Shown here: in pieces, positions 43,236 through 52,105 of the stretch
How the letters are laid out: each line of letters starts with the position of its first letter
Position numbering within the stretch: the first letter of the stretch is position 1
Source: a bacterium D16-36
GTDB taxonomy: Bacteria > Bacillota > Clostridia > Lachnospirales > Lachnospiraceae
Assembly (NCBI GenBank): GCA_003611745.1
Contig: RAYF01000029.1
Location: 1 to 64,000, forward strand
Length of the DNA stretch: 64,000 bases
Direction of reading: 5' to 3'
Position numbers and translations under genes: made by a program
The notes under the pieces: model-generated
Databases searched by the model: none
What the model was told of the DNA's origin: nothing
What the model saw: the letters and a program-made list of their open reading frames with translations, nothing else

Positions 43236-45335
43236 ATGGATGTTAGTCAGTATCTTGAAATTTTTATCGATGAAACAAAGGAACATTTGCAGACTCTTAG
43301 TGACCAGATTATGATTCTGGAGCAGGAGCCGGAGAATATGGATGTTATTAATGAGATTTTCCGTGCTGCCCACTCCTTAAAGGGTATGGCAGGAACCATG
43401 GGATTTAAGCGCATGCAGCGCTTGACACATGACATGGAGAATGTTTTTCAGGAAGTCCGCAGCGGAAATATGACAGTCCAGCCGGAACTGGTTGATGTAC
43501 TGTTCCGCGGCCTGGATGCTTTGGAGGCATATCTTGCTGAGATTCTGGAGACGGCAAACGAAGGGACGGAGGACAATGAGGATATTATCAATACGTTAAA
43601 TTCGATTGCGCAGAAAGCGAGCGGCAAGGAAGCCCCGAAGGAGGAGGCAAAGCCTGCGGCGGCGTCTTCCGGGGAAGAAGGCCCGAAATATGACACGATT
43701 TCCATCACTGATTTTGAAAAGTCTACATTTGAGAAGGCGAAGAATGACAACCAGAATATTTTTGGTATTACAGTTTACCTTCAGGAGACATGTATCCTGA
43801 AAGCGGCAAGGGCGTTTCTGGTATTTAAGGCGCTGGAAGAGCTTGGCGAGGTAATCAAGGCTGTCCCGAGTGTCCAGGATATTGAAGATGAAAAGTTTGA
43901 ACTGGATTTCAGCCTTGTCTATTTTACGAAAGAAGATTTGGAGACGGTTAAGAATGCGATTGAGTCTGTTTCCGAGATTAAGAAAGCAATCGTCGGCCCG
44001 TTTGAAGTCAAGGATTCAGCAGCCACAGCTTCATCGGAAACTCCGGCGAAGGAAGAGGAAAAAGCTGCTGAGCCGGAGAACAAGCAGCCTGCAGCAAGTG
44101 CTGCTGTGGCAAAACAGCCTGCAGCGCAGAAGAAAGAGGCTGCTGCAAAGAAAGCCCCTGCAAAGGCAGCCAAGCCTACTGTTGGGCGGACAGTCCGTGT
44201 TGACATTGAAAAACTGGATGTCCTTATGAATCTGGTCAGTGAGTTGATCATTGCTAAGAATGGTCTGGTATCCGTGAGTGCGGGGGATGATTCTCAGGCG
44301 GATTCCGGCTTTAACGAGCAGATTGAGTATCTTGAGAGTGTTACGACAAACCTCCATGAGTCTGTCATGAAGGTGAGGATGGTGCCGATTGAGAGTGTTG
44401 TAAACCGTTTTCCTCGTATGATACGCGACTTGTGCAAGAAGCTTGATAAGCGGATGGAATTACATATGTCTGGTGAGGAGACAGAGCTTGACCGTACGGT
44501 TATTGATGAAATCGGCGACCCGCTGCAGCATCTGCTCCGCAACTCTGCTGACCACGGCCTTGAGTCCAATGAAGAGAGGCTTGCCCTTGGAAAGGATGAA
44601 ATCGGCCATATCTATCTGGATGCTTATCAGGATGGCAATAATGTTACGATTGAAGTCCGTGATGATGGTGCCGGAATTGATGTAGAGAAGGTTAAGAATA
44701 AGGCGATTGACAAGGGTACGATTACTGTTGAACAGGCGGAGGCAATGTCTAATAAAGAGATTATTGACCTGCTCTTCCGTCCGAGTTTTTCAACTGCAGA
44801 GAAGATTACTGATGTTTCAGGGCGTGGTGTCGGGCTGGATGTTGTTAAGACGAAGATTGAGGGCCTCGGCGGAAGCATTGAATGTAAGACAGAGCTTGGC
44901 GAGGGAAGCAGCTTTATTATCCGCCTGCCATTGACTCTTGCAATCATTCAGGCGCTGATGGTAGAGCTTGGTTCAGAAAAGTATGCAATTCCTCTTGGAA
45001 GCATTCTGACAATTGAAGATGTGCCGTTTTCTGATATCAAGCATGTCCAGACAAAGGAGGTTATCAATCTCCGCGGCTCTGTCATTCCTTTAGTAAGGCT
45101 GGATAAAATTCTTGATGTTGAGCCAGGCGAATTTAAGCCGGAGAGCCTGACTGTCGTTATTGTTAAGAAGGGTGACAGGCAGACAGGCTTAGTTGTAGAC
45201 AATCTGATTGGACAGCAGGAAATTGTAATTAAGCCGATTGGTGAGTACATACATTGTAGCAAGTTAATCAGCGGTGCCACTATTCTTGGTAATGGTGATA
45301 TTGCACTTATTCTTGAAGCAAATACCTTAGTATAG
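43236..45335 (+). CDS. cheA: Chemotaxis histidine kinase CheA
   Basis: CheA phosphorylates CheY and CheB in response to receptors. The 699-residue protein has the P1 HPt domain with phospho-acceptor His46 in RAAHSLKGMAGTMG, a P2-like domain (about 155-255), a long Ala/Lys/Pro/Glu linker (about 265-320), the P3 dimerisation helices, the P4 kinase core with N-box LLRNSADHGLE, DDGAGID and GRGVGLDVV, and a CheW-like P5 domain (about 565-699). GGGGGTG lies before the ATG. It starts 1 bp after cheB. Confidence 0.96.
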   Translation: MDVSQYLEIFIDETKEHLQTLSDQIMILEQEPENMDVINEIFRAAHSLKGMAGTMGFKRMQRLTHDMENVFQEVRSGNMTVQPELVDVLFRGLDALEAYLAEILETANEGTEDNEDIINTLNSIAQKASGKEAPKEEAKPAAASSGEEGPKYDTISITDFEKSTFEKAKNDNQNIFGITVYLQETCILKAARAFLVFKALEELGEVIKAVPSVQDIEDEKFELDFSLVYFTKEDLETVKNAIESVSEIKKAIVGPFEVKDSAATASSETPAKEEEKAAEPENKQPAASAAVAKQPAAQKKEAAAKKAPAKAAKPTVGRTVRVDIEKLDVLMNLVSELIIAKNGLVSVSAGDDSQADSGFNEQIEYLESVTTNLHESVMKVRMVPIESVVNRFPRMIRDLCKKLDKRMELHMSGEETELDRTVIDEIGDPLQHLLRNSADHGLESNEERLALGKDEIGHIYLDAYQDGNNVTIEVRDDGAGIDVEKVKNKAIDKGTITVEQAEAMSNKEIIDLLFRPSFSTAEKITDVSGRGVGLDVVKTKIEGLGGSIECKTELGEGSSFIIRLPLTLAIIQALMVELGSEKYAIPLGSILTIEDVPFSDIKHVQTKEVINLRGSVIPLVRLDKILDVEPGEFKPESLTVVIVKKGDRQTGLVVDNLIGQQEIVIKPIGEYIHCSKLISGATILGNGDIALILEANTLV

Positions 45336-45347
45336 GGGGGCTGGAAA

Positions 45348-45833
45348 ATGGACGATATCAAGGATATTCAGAATGTAGAAGTAGCAAGTGAAGGGAAGCA
45401 GTATATTGTGGTCCGTCTTGGCAGCGAGCAGTATGGTATTGATATTCAGTATATTGACAATATTGTAAGGATGTCAAAAATCACCCGTATTCCGGGTTCA
45501 CAGAAGTTTTTTAAAGGGATTATTAATCTCCGTGGTGAGATTATTCCTGTTATGAGCCTCCGGTTAAAGTTTAACCTTGAACCGGATGAGTATATGAATT
45601 CGACCCGTATTATTATTATTAAGCTGGAATCACAGTCAGCAGTCGGCATTATAGTGGATGAGGTAAAAGAAGTAGTGACGTTAGATGAAAATTCAATCGA
45701 AAAGACATCTGCTGCATCTTCCAATGATATTGATATCCAGTATCTGAGCGGTGTCGGCAAACATGATGATGGGTTGATAACATTGTTAAATATTGCCTCT
45801 GTCATTATCGAGAAGGAAAACGACAAGGCATAA
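45348..45833 (+). CDS. cheW: Chemotaxis coupling protein CheW
   Basis: CheW couples receptors to CheA. The 161-residue protein consists of one CheW domain with VVRLGSEQYGIDIQYIDNIVRMSKITRIPG and IINLRGEIIPVMSLRLKF, the two subdomain signatures. About 20 extra residues at the N-terminus precede the domain. AGGGGGGC lies upstream of the ATG, 12 bp after cheA. Confidence 0.95.
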   Translation: MDDIKDIQNVEVASEGKQYIVVRLGSEQYGIDIQYIDNIVRMSKITRIPGSQKFFKGIINLRGEIIPVMSLRLKFNLEPDEYMNSTRIIIIKLESQSAVGIIVDEVKEVVTLDENSIEKTSAASSNDIDIQYLSGVGKHDDGLITLLNIASVIIEKENDKA

Positions 45834-45933
45834 AAAAGTTTCTCTAGAGAAATTCTCTTCGGAATCTGCAGCGTATGTACTGCTTGCTGCGGAGTCCGGT
45901 TTTAGGAAAGCAGTGCAGAAATGAGGAGTTTCT

Positions 45934-46551
45934 ATGCAGGATAATTATGATAGCATGGATGACCTTGAGTTTGATGTGTTAACCGAAATAGGTAATATAG
46001 GTGCGGGCAATGCAACTACTGCATTGTCCCAACTTATTAATACCAGAATTGATATGCGTGTTCCGCAGGTCAGGCTTCTGTCATTTGCTGAGCTTGCCGA
46101 GATTATCGGTGGTGCAGAGACACTGGTTGCTGGTATTTTATTGAACCTTGAGGGTGATATTAATGGTTCAATGTTATTTGTGCTTGAGAGAAATGATGCA
46201 AAGATGATGGTGCAGCAGCTGACCGGGTTTGGGCAGCCGGGTGAAACAGAGTTTACTGATTTGGATAAATCAGCGCTGCAGGAGGTTGGAAATATTATTT
46301 CCGGTGCGTATCTTTCAGCTATATCTTCTATGACAAATTTAACGATTTCCGTGTCTGTCCCGAGCCTTGCCTTTGATATGGCAGGGGCAATTTTAAGTGT
46401 TCCGGCAATTGAATTTGGAAAGATGGGGGATACGGCGTTATTGATTGAATCCCAGTTTAAGGATCTAGATGTGGATATCAGCGGATATTTTATTTTGATT
46501 CCAACGGTGGAATCGTATGCACGTATTTTAAAGTCGTTAGGGTTAAGGTGA
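45934..46551 (+). CDS. cheC: CheY-P phosphatase CheC
   Basis: CheC dephosphorylates CheY-P and is activated by CheD. The 205-residue protein has both active-site helices, LTEIGNIGAGNATTALSQL near 13 and LQEVGNIISGAYLSAISSM near 114, each with the Glu-Asn pair needed for catalysis. ATGAGGAG precedes the ATG. The 100-bp gap after cheW holds only a 12-bp palindrome (TTCTCTAGAGAA, 45839-45850). cheD follows 5 bp after the stop codon. Confidence 0.94.
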   Translation: MQDNYDSMDDLEFDVLTEIGNIGAGNATTALSQLINTRIDMRVPQVRLLSFAELAEIIGGAETLVAGILLNLEGDINGSMLFVLERNDAKMMVQQLTGFGQPGETEFTDLDKSALQEVGNIISGAYLSAISSMTNLTISVSVPSLAFDMAGAILSVPAIEFGKMGDTALLIESQFKDLDVDISGYFILIPTVESYARILKSLGLR

Positions 46552-46556
46552 TTGGG

Positions 46557-47042
46557 ATGGCAGATATGATAAAAGTAGGAATGGCAGATTTAAAAGTCTG
46601 TCATGCACCAGATGCTGTTACAACACTTGGTCTTGGCTCTTGTGTTGGAGTGGCATTATATGATAAAGTTACTAAAATAGCAGGCCTTGTGCATATTATG
46701 CTGCCGGATAGCAGTCAGGTGCGGCAGAATTCAAATAAGGCAAAGTTCGCTGATACGGGGATTGATGAACTGATTAAGGTTATGACAGCAGCGGGGGCGA
46801 GCAGGGGCCGTTTAACTGCGAAAATAGCAGGTGGTGCGCAGATGTTTGCTTTCAGCGGCAATAGTGATATGCTCCGCGTCGGTGAGAGGAATGTGGAAGC
46901 GGTAAAACGCAAGCTCAATGCGCTTGGAATTCATATACTGGCAGAAGATACAGGATTAAATTTCGGAAGGACGGTGGAGTTTTATCCTGAAAGTGGGGAT
47001 TTTGTAATTAAAGCGGTAGGAAAACAAGTGAAAACAATTTAA
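46557..47042 (+). CDS. cheD: Receptor glutamine deamidase CheD
   Basis: CheD deamidates chemoreceptor glutamines and activates CheC. The 161-residue protein has the catalytic cysteine in TTLGLGSCVGVALYD and the histidine in LVHIMLPDS, followed by KAKFADTGIDEL and the AKIAGGAQMF block. ATG 46557 gives the usual length; GTG 46548 and ATG 46566 are alternatives. With cheC directly upstream this is the Bacillus-type adaptation module. Confidence 0.94.
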   Translation: MADMIKVGMADLKVCHAPDAVTTLGLGSCVGVALYDKVTKIAGLVHIMLPDSSQVRQNSNKAKFADTGIDELIKVMTAAGASRGRLTAKIAGGAQMFAFSGNSDMLRVGERNVEAVKRKLNALGIHILAEDTGLNFGRTVEFYPESGDFVIKAVGKQVKTI

Positions 47043-47065
47043 TTAACCCATAGGGGGGGATTAGT

Positions 47066-47362
47066 GTGAAATTAGAATTTATTCCAAAATTTATAATGCT
47101 GTTAGCGGGTGCAGTGGTGAGTATTATAACGATTATAAATGATATGGATGTTACATACAGTCTGGAGCTGTTGTTGGCAACTCTAATCATATTTTATATT
47201 ATTGGATTGATAGCTAAAAAAATTATCCAGAAGGTTATGGAGAGCAATATGTTTGTGAAACAGCAGGCAGGGGATACTGAGATGGAGGATATTGATATCC
47301 CGACACAGGACTGGGTGGAAGGAGTGCCTGATGCAGATATGGACCGTGTATCAGGGGAATAG
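47066..47362 (+). CDS. Small membrane protein between cheD and fliA
   Basis: I do not recognise this 98-residue protein. It has two hydrophobic segments, about 9-24 and 33-52, then a basic stretch KKIIQKVMESN and an acidic C-terminal tail of about 35 residues with EMEDIDIPTQDWVEG. This fits a small membrane protein with a cytoplasmic tail. It starts with GTG after AGGGGGGATT, 23 bp after cheD and 45 bp before fliA, so it is almost certainly co-expressed with motility genes. Stator or receptor accessory roles are possible but unsupported. Confidence 0.7.
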   Translation: MKLEFIPKFIMLLAGAVVSIITIINDMDVTYSLELLLATLIIFYIIGLIAKKIIQKVMESNMFVKQQAGDTEMEDIDIPTQDWVEGVPDADMDRVSGE

Positions 47363-47407
47363 AATGAGTAATGACTTGATAACGAACAGGAAGGGATGTT
47401 TTGACCT

Positions 47408-48178
47408 ATGGATGATATGCAAAAAGAGGATTTATGGAAAGAATATGTGAAAACAAAAGATCCTGCTATCAGGGAACGGTTAATTATTGAATATTCCAGC
47501 TTGGTAAAAATCGTTGCAGGAAGGCTTGGGATGTATCTGGGTTATACTGTGGAATATGACGATCTGGTCGGCTATGGTATTTTTGGGCTGATTGATGCCA
47601 TTGATAAGTTTGAATTAACCAAAGGGGTAAAGTTTGAGACATATGCGAGCCTCCGCATCCGCGGCTCTATTCTGGACCAGATACGGAAGATGGACTGGAT
47701 TCCGAGGACGCTGCGCCAGAAGCAAAAAAGGCTTGAAACTGCCATGAAAGATTTGGAGGCGAAACTTGGGAGGACTGCTTCGGATGAAGAGCTGTCGGCT
47801 GAGATGGGCATCTCGAAGTCTGAGCTGGAAGATTTGGTCAACCAGACACAGATTGCTAATCTGGTTTCCCTTGATGAATATCTGGAGCAGGGGAGCGAGG
47901 TGCGCGCAGAGCTTGGGAATACACCGAGATTTGAGCAGCCGGAGATGATCGTGGAGCGTCAGGAGCTAAAGAAGATTCTGGCAGAGGCAATTGATTCCCT
48001 TACGGAGAAAGAACAGAGGGTTATTGCTTTTTATTATTTTGAGGAATTGACCTTGAAGGAGATAAGTAAAATACTTGAAGTCTCTGAGTCAAGGGTTTCG
48101 CAGCTCCACACAAAGGCGCTGCGGAAAATGCGTGACCGTATGGGGGATGATATCTCCTTGTTTGCGCATGTATGGTAA
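47408..48178 (+). CDS. fliA: Flagellar sigma factor FliA (SigD, sigma-28)
   Basis: FliA drives late flagellar and chemotaxis genes. The 256-residue protein has region 2 with DDLVGYGIFGLIDAIDKFE and KFETYASLRIRGSILDQIRKMDWIPR, region 3 with LEAKLGRTASDEELSAEMG, and region 4 with the helix-turn-helix LKEISKILEVSESRVSQLHTKAL. The start is preceded by GGAAGGGATG. As in Bacillus, the gene follows cheD near the operon end, so sigma-28 output depends on transcription through more than 30 kb. Confidence 0.96.
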   Translation: MDDMQKEDLWKEYVKTKDPAIRERLIIEYSSLVKIVAGRLGMYLGYTVEYDDLVGYGIFGLIDAIDKFELTKGVKFETYASLRIRGSILDQIRKMDWIPRTLRQKQKRLETAMKDLEAKLGRTASDEELSAEMGISKSELEDLVNQTQIANLVSLDEYLEQGSEVRAELGNTPRFEQPEMIVERQELKKILAEAIDSLTEKEQRVIAFYYFEELTLKEISKILEVSESRVSQLHTKALRKMRDRMGDDISLFAHVW

Positions 48179-48243
48179 TAGCGTATTGTTTCATTTTGGT
48201 GGGTGTGCAGGGCATTCAAAATTTGGAAAGACGGGGATTATAT

Positions 48244-49851
48244 ATGAAACGAAATGCTTTTTTTCAGTTGATTCATAAAAAAGACGGCATGTATCTGAAA
48301 TCATATCCTGCCGTGGAAGGCGGGGATGCCCTTAAGGCGGACGATATTATGTCATATTTGTCCAGTAAGAAATATGAAAATGTTACTGTAGAGACAATTA
48401 AGCAGTTTATGGAGAAGGCAGCAAAGGAGAAAAATGCTGAGATAAAGATTAGCTCAAAGAGCGCACTGCCGGAACATGAGTATGCTTTGATCACGATTGA
48501 CCCGATGAGGATGTATGCTAAAATTAGGCTTTATCCAAATTCCAGTGAGGGGCGCCGTCTGTCTGTTTCGGATATCATGATGCTTTTGGAGCAGCATGGA
48601 ATCAAGCACGGCATTGTGAAAAAGAATGTCGAGATTATGCATAAGGCAAGGCTTTACTGCACAGATATTTTGGTTGCCAAGGCAACGCCGCCTGTCCACG
48701 GCAGTGATGCTGTCATAACCTATCATTTTGATGTGGATAAGACCAGCAAGCCAACTGTCGGTGAAAACGGCCAAGTTGATTTCCATAAGCTGGATATGAT
48801 TGAGCCGGTAACGGATGGGCAGCTTTTGGCAACGCTGGAGCCGGCTGACCTTGGGACGGCGGGCATTGATGTGATGGGCGCCGAGATAAAGCCACGCAAA
48901 GTTGCAGTGAAAGTATTGAAACACGGCAAACATATCCATCTGTCTGATGATGGGCTGGAGATGTATTCCGAGGTGTCCGGAAATGTCACCTGTGTGGATG
49001 ACACGGTGTTTGTCTCAGACTGCTATGAAATCCCGGCAGATGTCGGCCCGTCTACGGGGGATATTGAGTATGATGGAAGTATAAATGTAAAAGGAAATGT
49101 GTTAACCGGATATACTGTAAATGCGACGGGGGACATCTATGTGGCAGGCGCAGTAGAGGGGGCAACCCTTATTTCCGGCGGTAAGATTGTATTAAACCGC
49201 GGCATTCAGGGCAAAGGAAAAGGTGTTATGGAGGCGGAGGGAGATATTATTTCTAACTTTATAGAGAGTTCCTCCGTGACTTCCGGTGGCAAGATTATTA
49301 CGGATGCGATTATGCACAGCAGTGTAACGGCAAAGGATTCCATTGAGGTAAATGGAAAGAGGGGCCTGATTGCAGGAGGCAGCGTACGTTCGACAAAGAA
49401 GATTGAGACAAAGGTGGCCGGTTCTTCTATGGGGACGCAGACGGAAATGGAAGTTGGGCTGGATCCAAAGGTTTTAGACCGCTATCACTTTATTGAAAAA
49501 CAGATGGAGGCGTTCTCTGATGAGAAGGAGTCAATTAACCAGACGATAGAGCTGCTAAAGAAGCGTTATAAAGCGGCGGGTTCTCTGGAGCCGGAAAAAT
49601 TGCAGATATTAAAGGATAATACAGAGCGTCTTGGTGTGATTGACGAGCAGATGGAGGAGCTGACAACGGAATATGACGCTTTGGAGGAAGTTCTTGAGAA
49701 ATCTTCCGGGCATGGAAAGATTGTAGTATATGATGTTGCGTACTCGGGGGTCAAACTGACGATTTCTAATATTACGAAGTTCCTTCACAGCGAGGTGCAG
49801 CACAGTACATTTGTGCGTGATGGTGCAGATATCAGAATCCGCGGCATTTAA
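48244..49851 (+). CDS. fapA: FapA/DUF342 flagellar assembly protein A-like
   Basis: This 535-residue protein has the FapA (DUF342) architecture: an N-terminal region (1-130), then a right-handed beta-helix made of GxI/V repeats (about 210-410, for example GDIEYDGSINVKGNVLTGYTVNATGDIYVAG), and a C-terminal coiled coil (about 415-495). FapA in Vibrio affects flagellar assembly and glucose-dependent polarity; a role here is inferred from position. The ATG at 48244 follows GGGGATT. The frame is open upstream and overlaps the end of fliA, but that part has no family features. Confidence 0.82.
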   Translation: MKRNAFFQLIHKKDGMYLKSYPAVEGGDALKADDIMSYLSSKKYENVTVETIKQFMEKAAKEKNAEIKISSKSALPEHEYALITIDPMRMYAKIRLYPNSSEGRRLSVSDIMMLLEQHGIKHGIVKKNVEIMHKARLYCTDILVAKATPPVHGSDAVITYHFDVDKTSKPTVGENGQVDFHKLDMIEPVTDGQLLATLEPADLGTAGIDVMGAEIKPRKVAVKVLKHGKHIHLSDDGLEMYSEVSGNVTCVDDTVFVSDCYEIPADVGPSTGDIEYDGSINVKGNVLTGYTVNATGDIYVAGAVEGATLISGGKIVLNRGIQGKGKGVMEAEGDIISNFIESSSVTSGGKIITDAIMHSSVTAKDSIEVNGKRGLIAGGSVRSTKKIETKVAGSSMGTQTEMEVGLDPKVLDRYHFIEKQMEAFSDEKESINQTIELLKKRYKAAGSLEPEKLQILKDNTERLGVIDEQMEELTTEYDALEEVLEKSSGHGKIVVYDVAYSGVKLTISNITKFLHSEVQHSTFVRDGADIRIRGI

Positions 49852-49949
49852 GTTTTGGATGGTGTGGAAATGGTTTAGAACATAAGGTTCGCTTTGCAAG
49901 TTTGTGTTTGTGCCCGGATTTGCGGGCTGAGCAGAAATGGAGGGTTACT

Positions 49950-50252
49950 ATGTCACTTACTTTTGACTATGTTACAATGCCGCCAAAGTCGCAGGAAATC
50001 TCTCAGATTCAGACAAATGAGATGAATAAACTGCAGCAGGAGAACCAGCAGCTCGCGGCACAGTTCCAGACGCAGGTTAAGAAAAGCTCTGAGCAGACTA
50101 TCCGCAGGAATAAGGCGGAGAATGAAGAACTTAAGAATGAAGAGAGAAGGCGGCAGAGGCAGAAGAAGAAAAAGAAAGATAGTTCCGGCCAGTCTGAAGG
50201 TTCTGAGGAGGAGAAGGCAGATGCCGTGCCTCATTTTGACATGAAGATTTAA
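49950..50252 (+). CDS. Small charged coiled-coil protein of the fla operon
   Basis: I do not recognise this 100-residue protein. Residues 18-75 form a continuous helical, Gln/Glu/Lys-rich coiled coil. A very basic run, RRRQRQKKKKK (about 68-80), and a Ser/Glu-rich tail ending HFDMKI follow. There is no membrane segment or signal peptide. GGAGGG lies 7 bp upstream of the ATG, a convincing translation start. It sits between fapA and the SwrB-like gene in the same direction, so a motility link is likely, but the function is unknown. Confidence 0.65.
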   Translation: MSLTFDYVTMPPKSQEISQIQTNEMNKLQQENQQLAAQFQTQVKKSSEQTIRRNKAENEELKNEERRRQRQKKKKKDSSGQSEGSEEEKADAVPHFDMKI

Positions 50253-50324
50253 GTCGGCGATATACTGCCTGCAGAATGTGGTATACTGTTACTATCAACA
50301 GTTAATTGCAGAAAGAGGATTATT

Positions 50325-51410
50325 ATGATTTTTTTAGAACTTGCTATGTTGGCTATTGGAATTGCCGCAGTTGTTTACAGCTACAGAAAGGTGAAGGAGG
50401 AGGCTGCGGCTACCCCGCCTCTGGACGAAGAGAGCCAGGCACTCTTAAAGAAACTGGAGGATACTCTACAGGAACTGCAGGAAAGGGCAGCAACAGTTTC
50501 TGAGGATATGGAAGATAAGATGGGGCAGATGTCCAATGAGAAGATCATGGGGATTAATGAGTATTCTGACCAGGTTCTGGATAAGATTGATAAAACCCAT
50601 GAGGAAGTTGTTTTTTTATACAATATGATGAATGAGAAACAGGATGAAATGAAATCACTTATCCATGAAATTGATTCCCAGAAGGCGGAGATGCGTGACG
50701 AGGCTGTAGTCCAGTACCAGAAAATGAAAGAGCAGGAAAAGGTTCTTGAGGAGATGAAGAAGGAAATTGAGGTGGATTTCTTGCAGTTCCAGTCGGAGCG
50801 TGGAAAATTCCGTGAAGAGTTCGACCGCCTGAGAGATGAATATTCTGATCTGGAAAAAGGAATATCTACTTCTATGAGAAACTTCCGGGATTCCCAAGGG
50901 CAGGCAGCTTTTGAGAATGACGGGGCGGAAGGATCCCAGCCTTCATTGGATAGTAATTTACCTGAGGGGCAAGCGATGGAGGGCACTTTGGACGAGGACG
51001 GCTATCTGGCACAGGCAGTGGAAAATCTGGATGGGCCAGCGGTTTTGGAGGATACAGACAGCTTTTTGGATGGGGAAGACGGGTCGGTTTTCCTGCCGCT
51101 TGAGGGCGGGGAGTTGGAGGAAGACCCATCTATAGATGCGGCAGCTGTGTTTGATGCGGAGGTTGCCCGTATTGAGGAGGAAGAGATGAAGGAACGTGAG
51201 GAGGCGGCTTCCGTGCAGTCTGACAATAGTTCCGGGGCATTTTCTTCCGGGTATACTCCATTAGCTGAGCAGGAGAAGATGGAGAACCATAATGATGAAA
51301 TTGTTTCATTATACAAAAAGGGCCGTTCTATTCTGGAGATTTCCAAGATGCTTTCTCTGGGACAGGGCGAAGTAAAATTTGTTATTGATTTATATAATGC
51401 CAGAGTATAA
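50325..51410 (+). CDS. SwrB-like membrane coiled-coil protein (DUF6115)
   Basis: This 361-residue protein has one N-terminal membrane helix (about 1-18), a long coiled coil (about 30-190), an acidic variable region (about 195-315) and a C-terminal helix-turn-helix-like motif, IVSLYKKGRSILEISKMLSLGQGEVKFVIDLYNARV. That ending and the N-terminal anchor resemble Bacillus SwrB (YlxL), which lies after sigD and promotes C-ring assembly. It is about twice the length of SwrB. AGAAAGAGGATT precedes the ATG. The homology is inferred from motif and synteny. Confidence 0.62.
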   Translation: MIFLELAMLAIGIAAVVYSYRKVKEEAAATPPLDEESQALLKKLEDTLQELQERAATVSEDMEDKMGQMSNEKIMGINEYSDQVLDKIDKTHEEVVFLYNMMNEKQDEMKSLIHEIDSQKAEMRDEAVVQYQKMKEQEKVLEEMKKEIEVDFLQFQSERGKFREEFDRLRDEYSDLEKGISTSMRNFRDSQGQAAFENDGAEGSQPSLDSNLPEGQAMEGTLDEDGYLAQAVENLDGPAVLEDTDSFLDGEDGSVFLPLEGGELEEDPSIDAAAVFDAEVARIEEEEMKEREEAASVQSDNSSGAFSSGYTPLAEQEKMENHNDEIVSLYKKGRSILEISKMLSLGQGEVKFVIDLYNARV

Positions 51411-51443
51411 GATTGGATATAGAAATGGGGAAAGAAAGAGATT

Positions 51444-52079
51444 ATGAATAAGAAATCATTTTTAAGGGGGTTTGGAATCGGAGTCCTCTTTGCAGCGGTT
51501 ATTTTAGGGATTTCTTTTACCGTCAGGACTTCGGATTCTTATGTTGTATCTAAGGCAAAGGAACTTGGTATGGTTTACAAAAGTGAGCAGGATTCCGGTA
51601 TAAAGCTTGTGGAAGCTACTCCGGACGCTAGTGCGGAGGTCACAGAGGCACCGGATGCTAAGAAGAAGGATCAGCAGGGCAAGGTTACAGAGGGGCCGAA
51701 GGCTACTGCGGCTGCCACGCCAGTGGCTACCGCTTCGGTGACGGCTGCGCCGAAAGCAGACAAGACAAGCGATCCTCAGAAGGAGATGGAGGAAGAGAAG
51801 AAGAAGGCGCAGAAAGAAATAGAAGCTGAGAAGAAACGGGCCGAGAGGGAATTAGAGAAACAGAAGGAGAAACTTACAAAGAGCCTTACAGTGGATGTGG
51901 GCGACTGGTCTTCTGATGTCAGCAGGAAACTGCAGACTCTTGGGATTGTAAAAGATGCCAAGGATTTTGATAAATATCTGAATGATAATGGGTTCAGCAG
52001 TTCAATCAGTGCAGGAACTTATAAGGTATCTGTAGGTGATACGTATAATGAGCTGGCACGCAAGATAACGAAAAGATAG
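51444..52079 (+). CDS. Membrane-anchored protein with YceG/MltG-like C-terminal segment
   Basis: This 211-residue protein has one membrane helix (about 8-27), a Thr/Ala/Pro-rich stretch (about 55-105), a charged coiled coil with EKKKAQKEIEAEKKRAERELEKQKEKL (about 112-150), and a C-terminal domain, GDWSSDVSRKLQTLGIVKDAKDFDKYLNDNGFSSSISAGTYKVS, like the LysM-type part of YceG/MltG. It lacks the catalytic transglycosylase domain, so it is more likely a wall-binding or structural protein. It is the last gene before the operon terminator. Confidence 0.6.
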   Translation: MNKKSFLRGFGIGVLFAAVILGISFTVRTSDSYVVSKAKELGMVYKSEQDSGIKLVEATPDASAEVTEAPDAKKKDQQGKVTEGPKATAAATPVATASVTAAPKADKTSDPQKEMEEEKKKAQKEIEAEKKRAERELEKQKEKLTKSLTVDVGDWSSDVSRKLQTLGIVKDAKDFDKYLNDNGFSSSISAGTYKVSVGDTYNELARKITKR

Positions 52080-52105
52080 GGGAACGCGTGGGCGTTCCCT
52101 TTTTT
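52080..52105 (+). terminator. Intrinsic terminator of the fla/che operon
   Basis: GGGAACGC (52080-52087) pairs with GCGTTCCC (52092-52099) with a 4-base loop, followed by six T (52100-52105). It begins directly at the last stop codon of the operon. Its stem is close to the AGGAACGC/GCGTTCCT module of the neighbouring palindrome element. Confidence 0.82.

Noticed and set aside
49953-50234. Leu-rich minus-strand frame opposite the small coiled-coil gene
   Set aside because: Leucine runs are the complement of Lys/Glu/Gln codons in the forward gene, which has a strong ribosome binding site.
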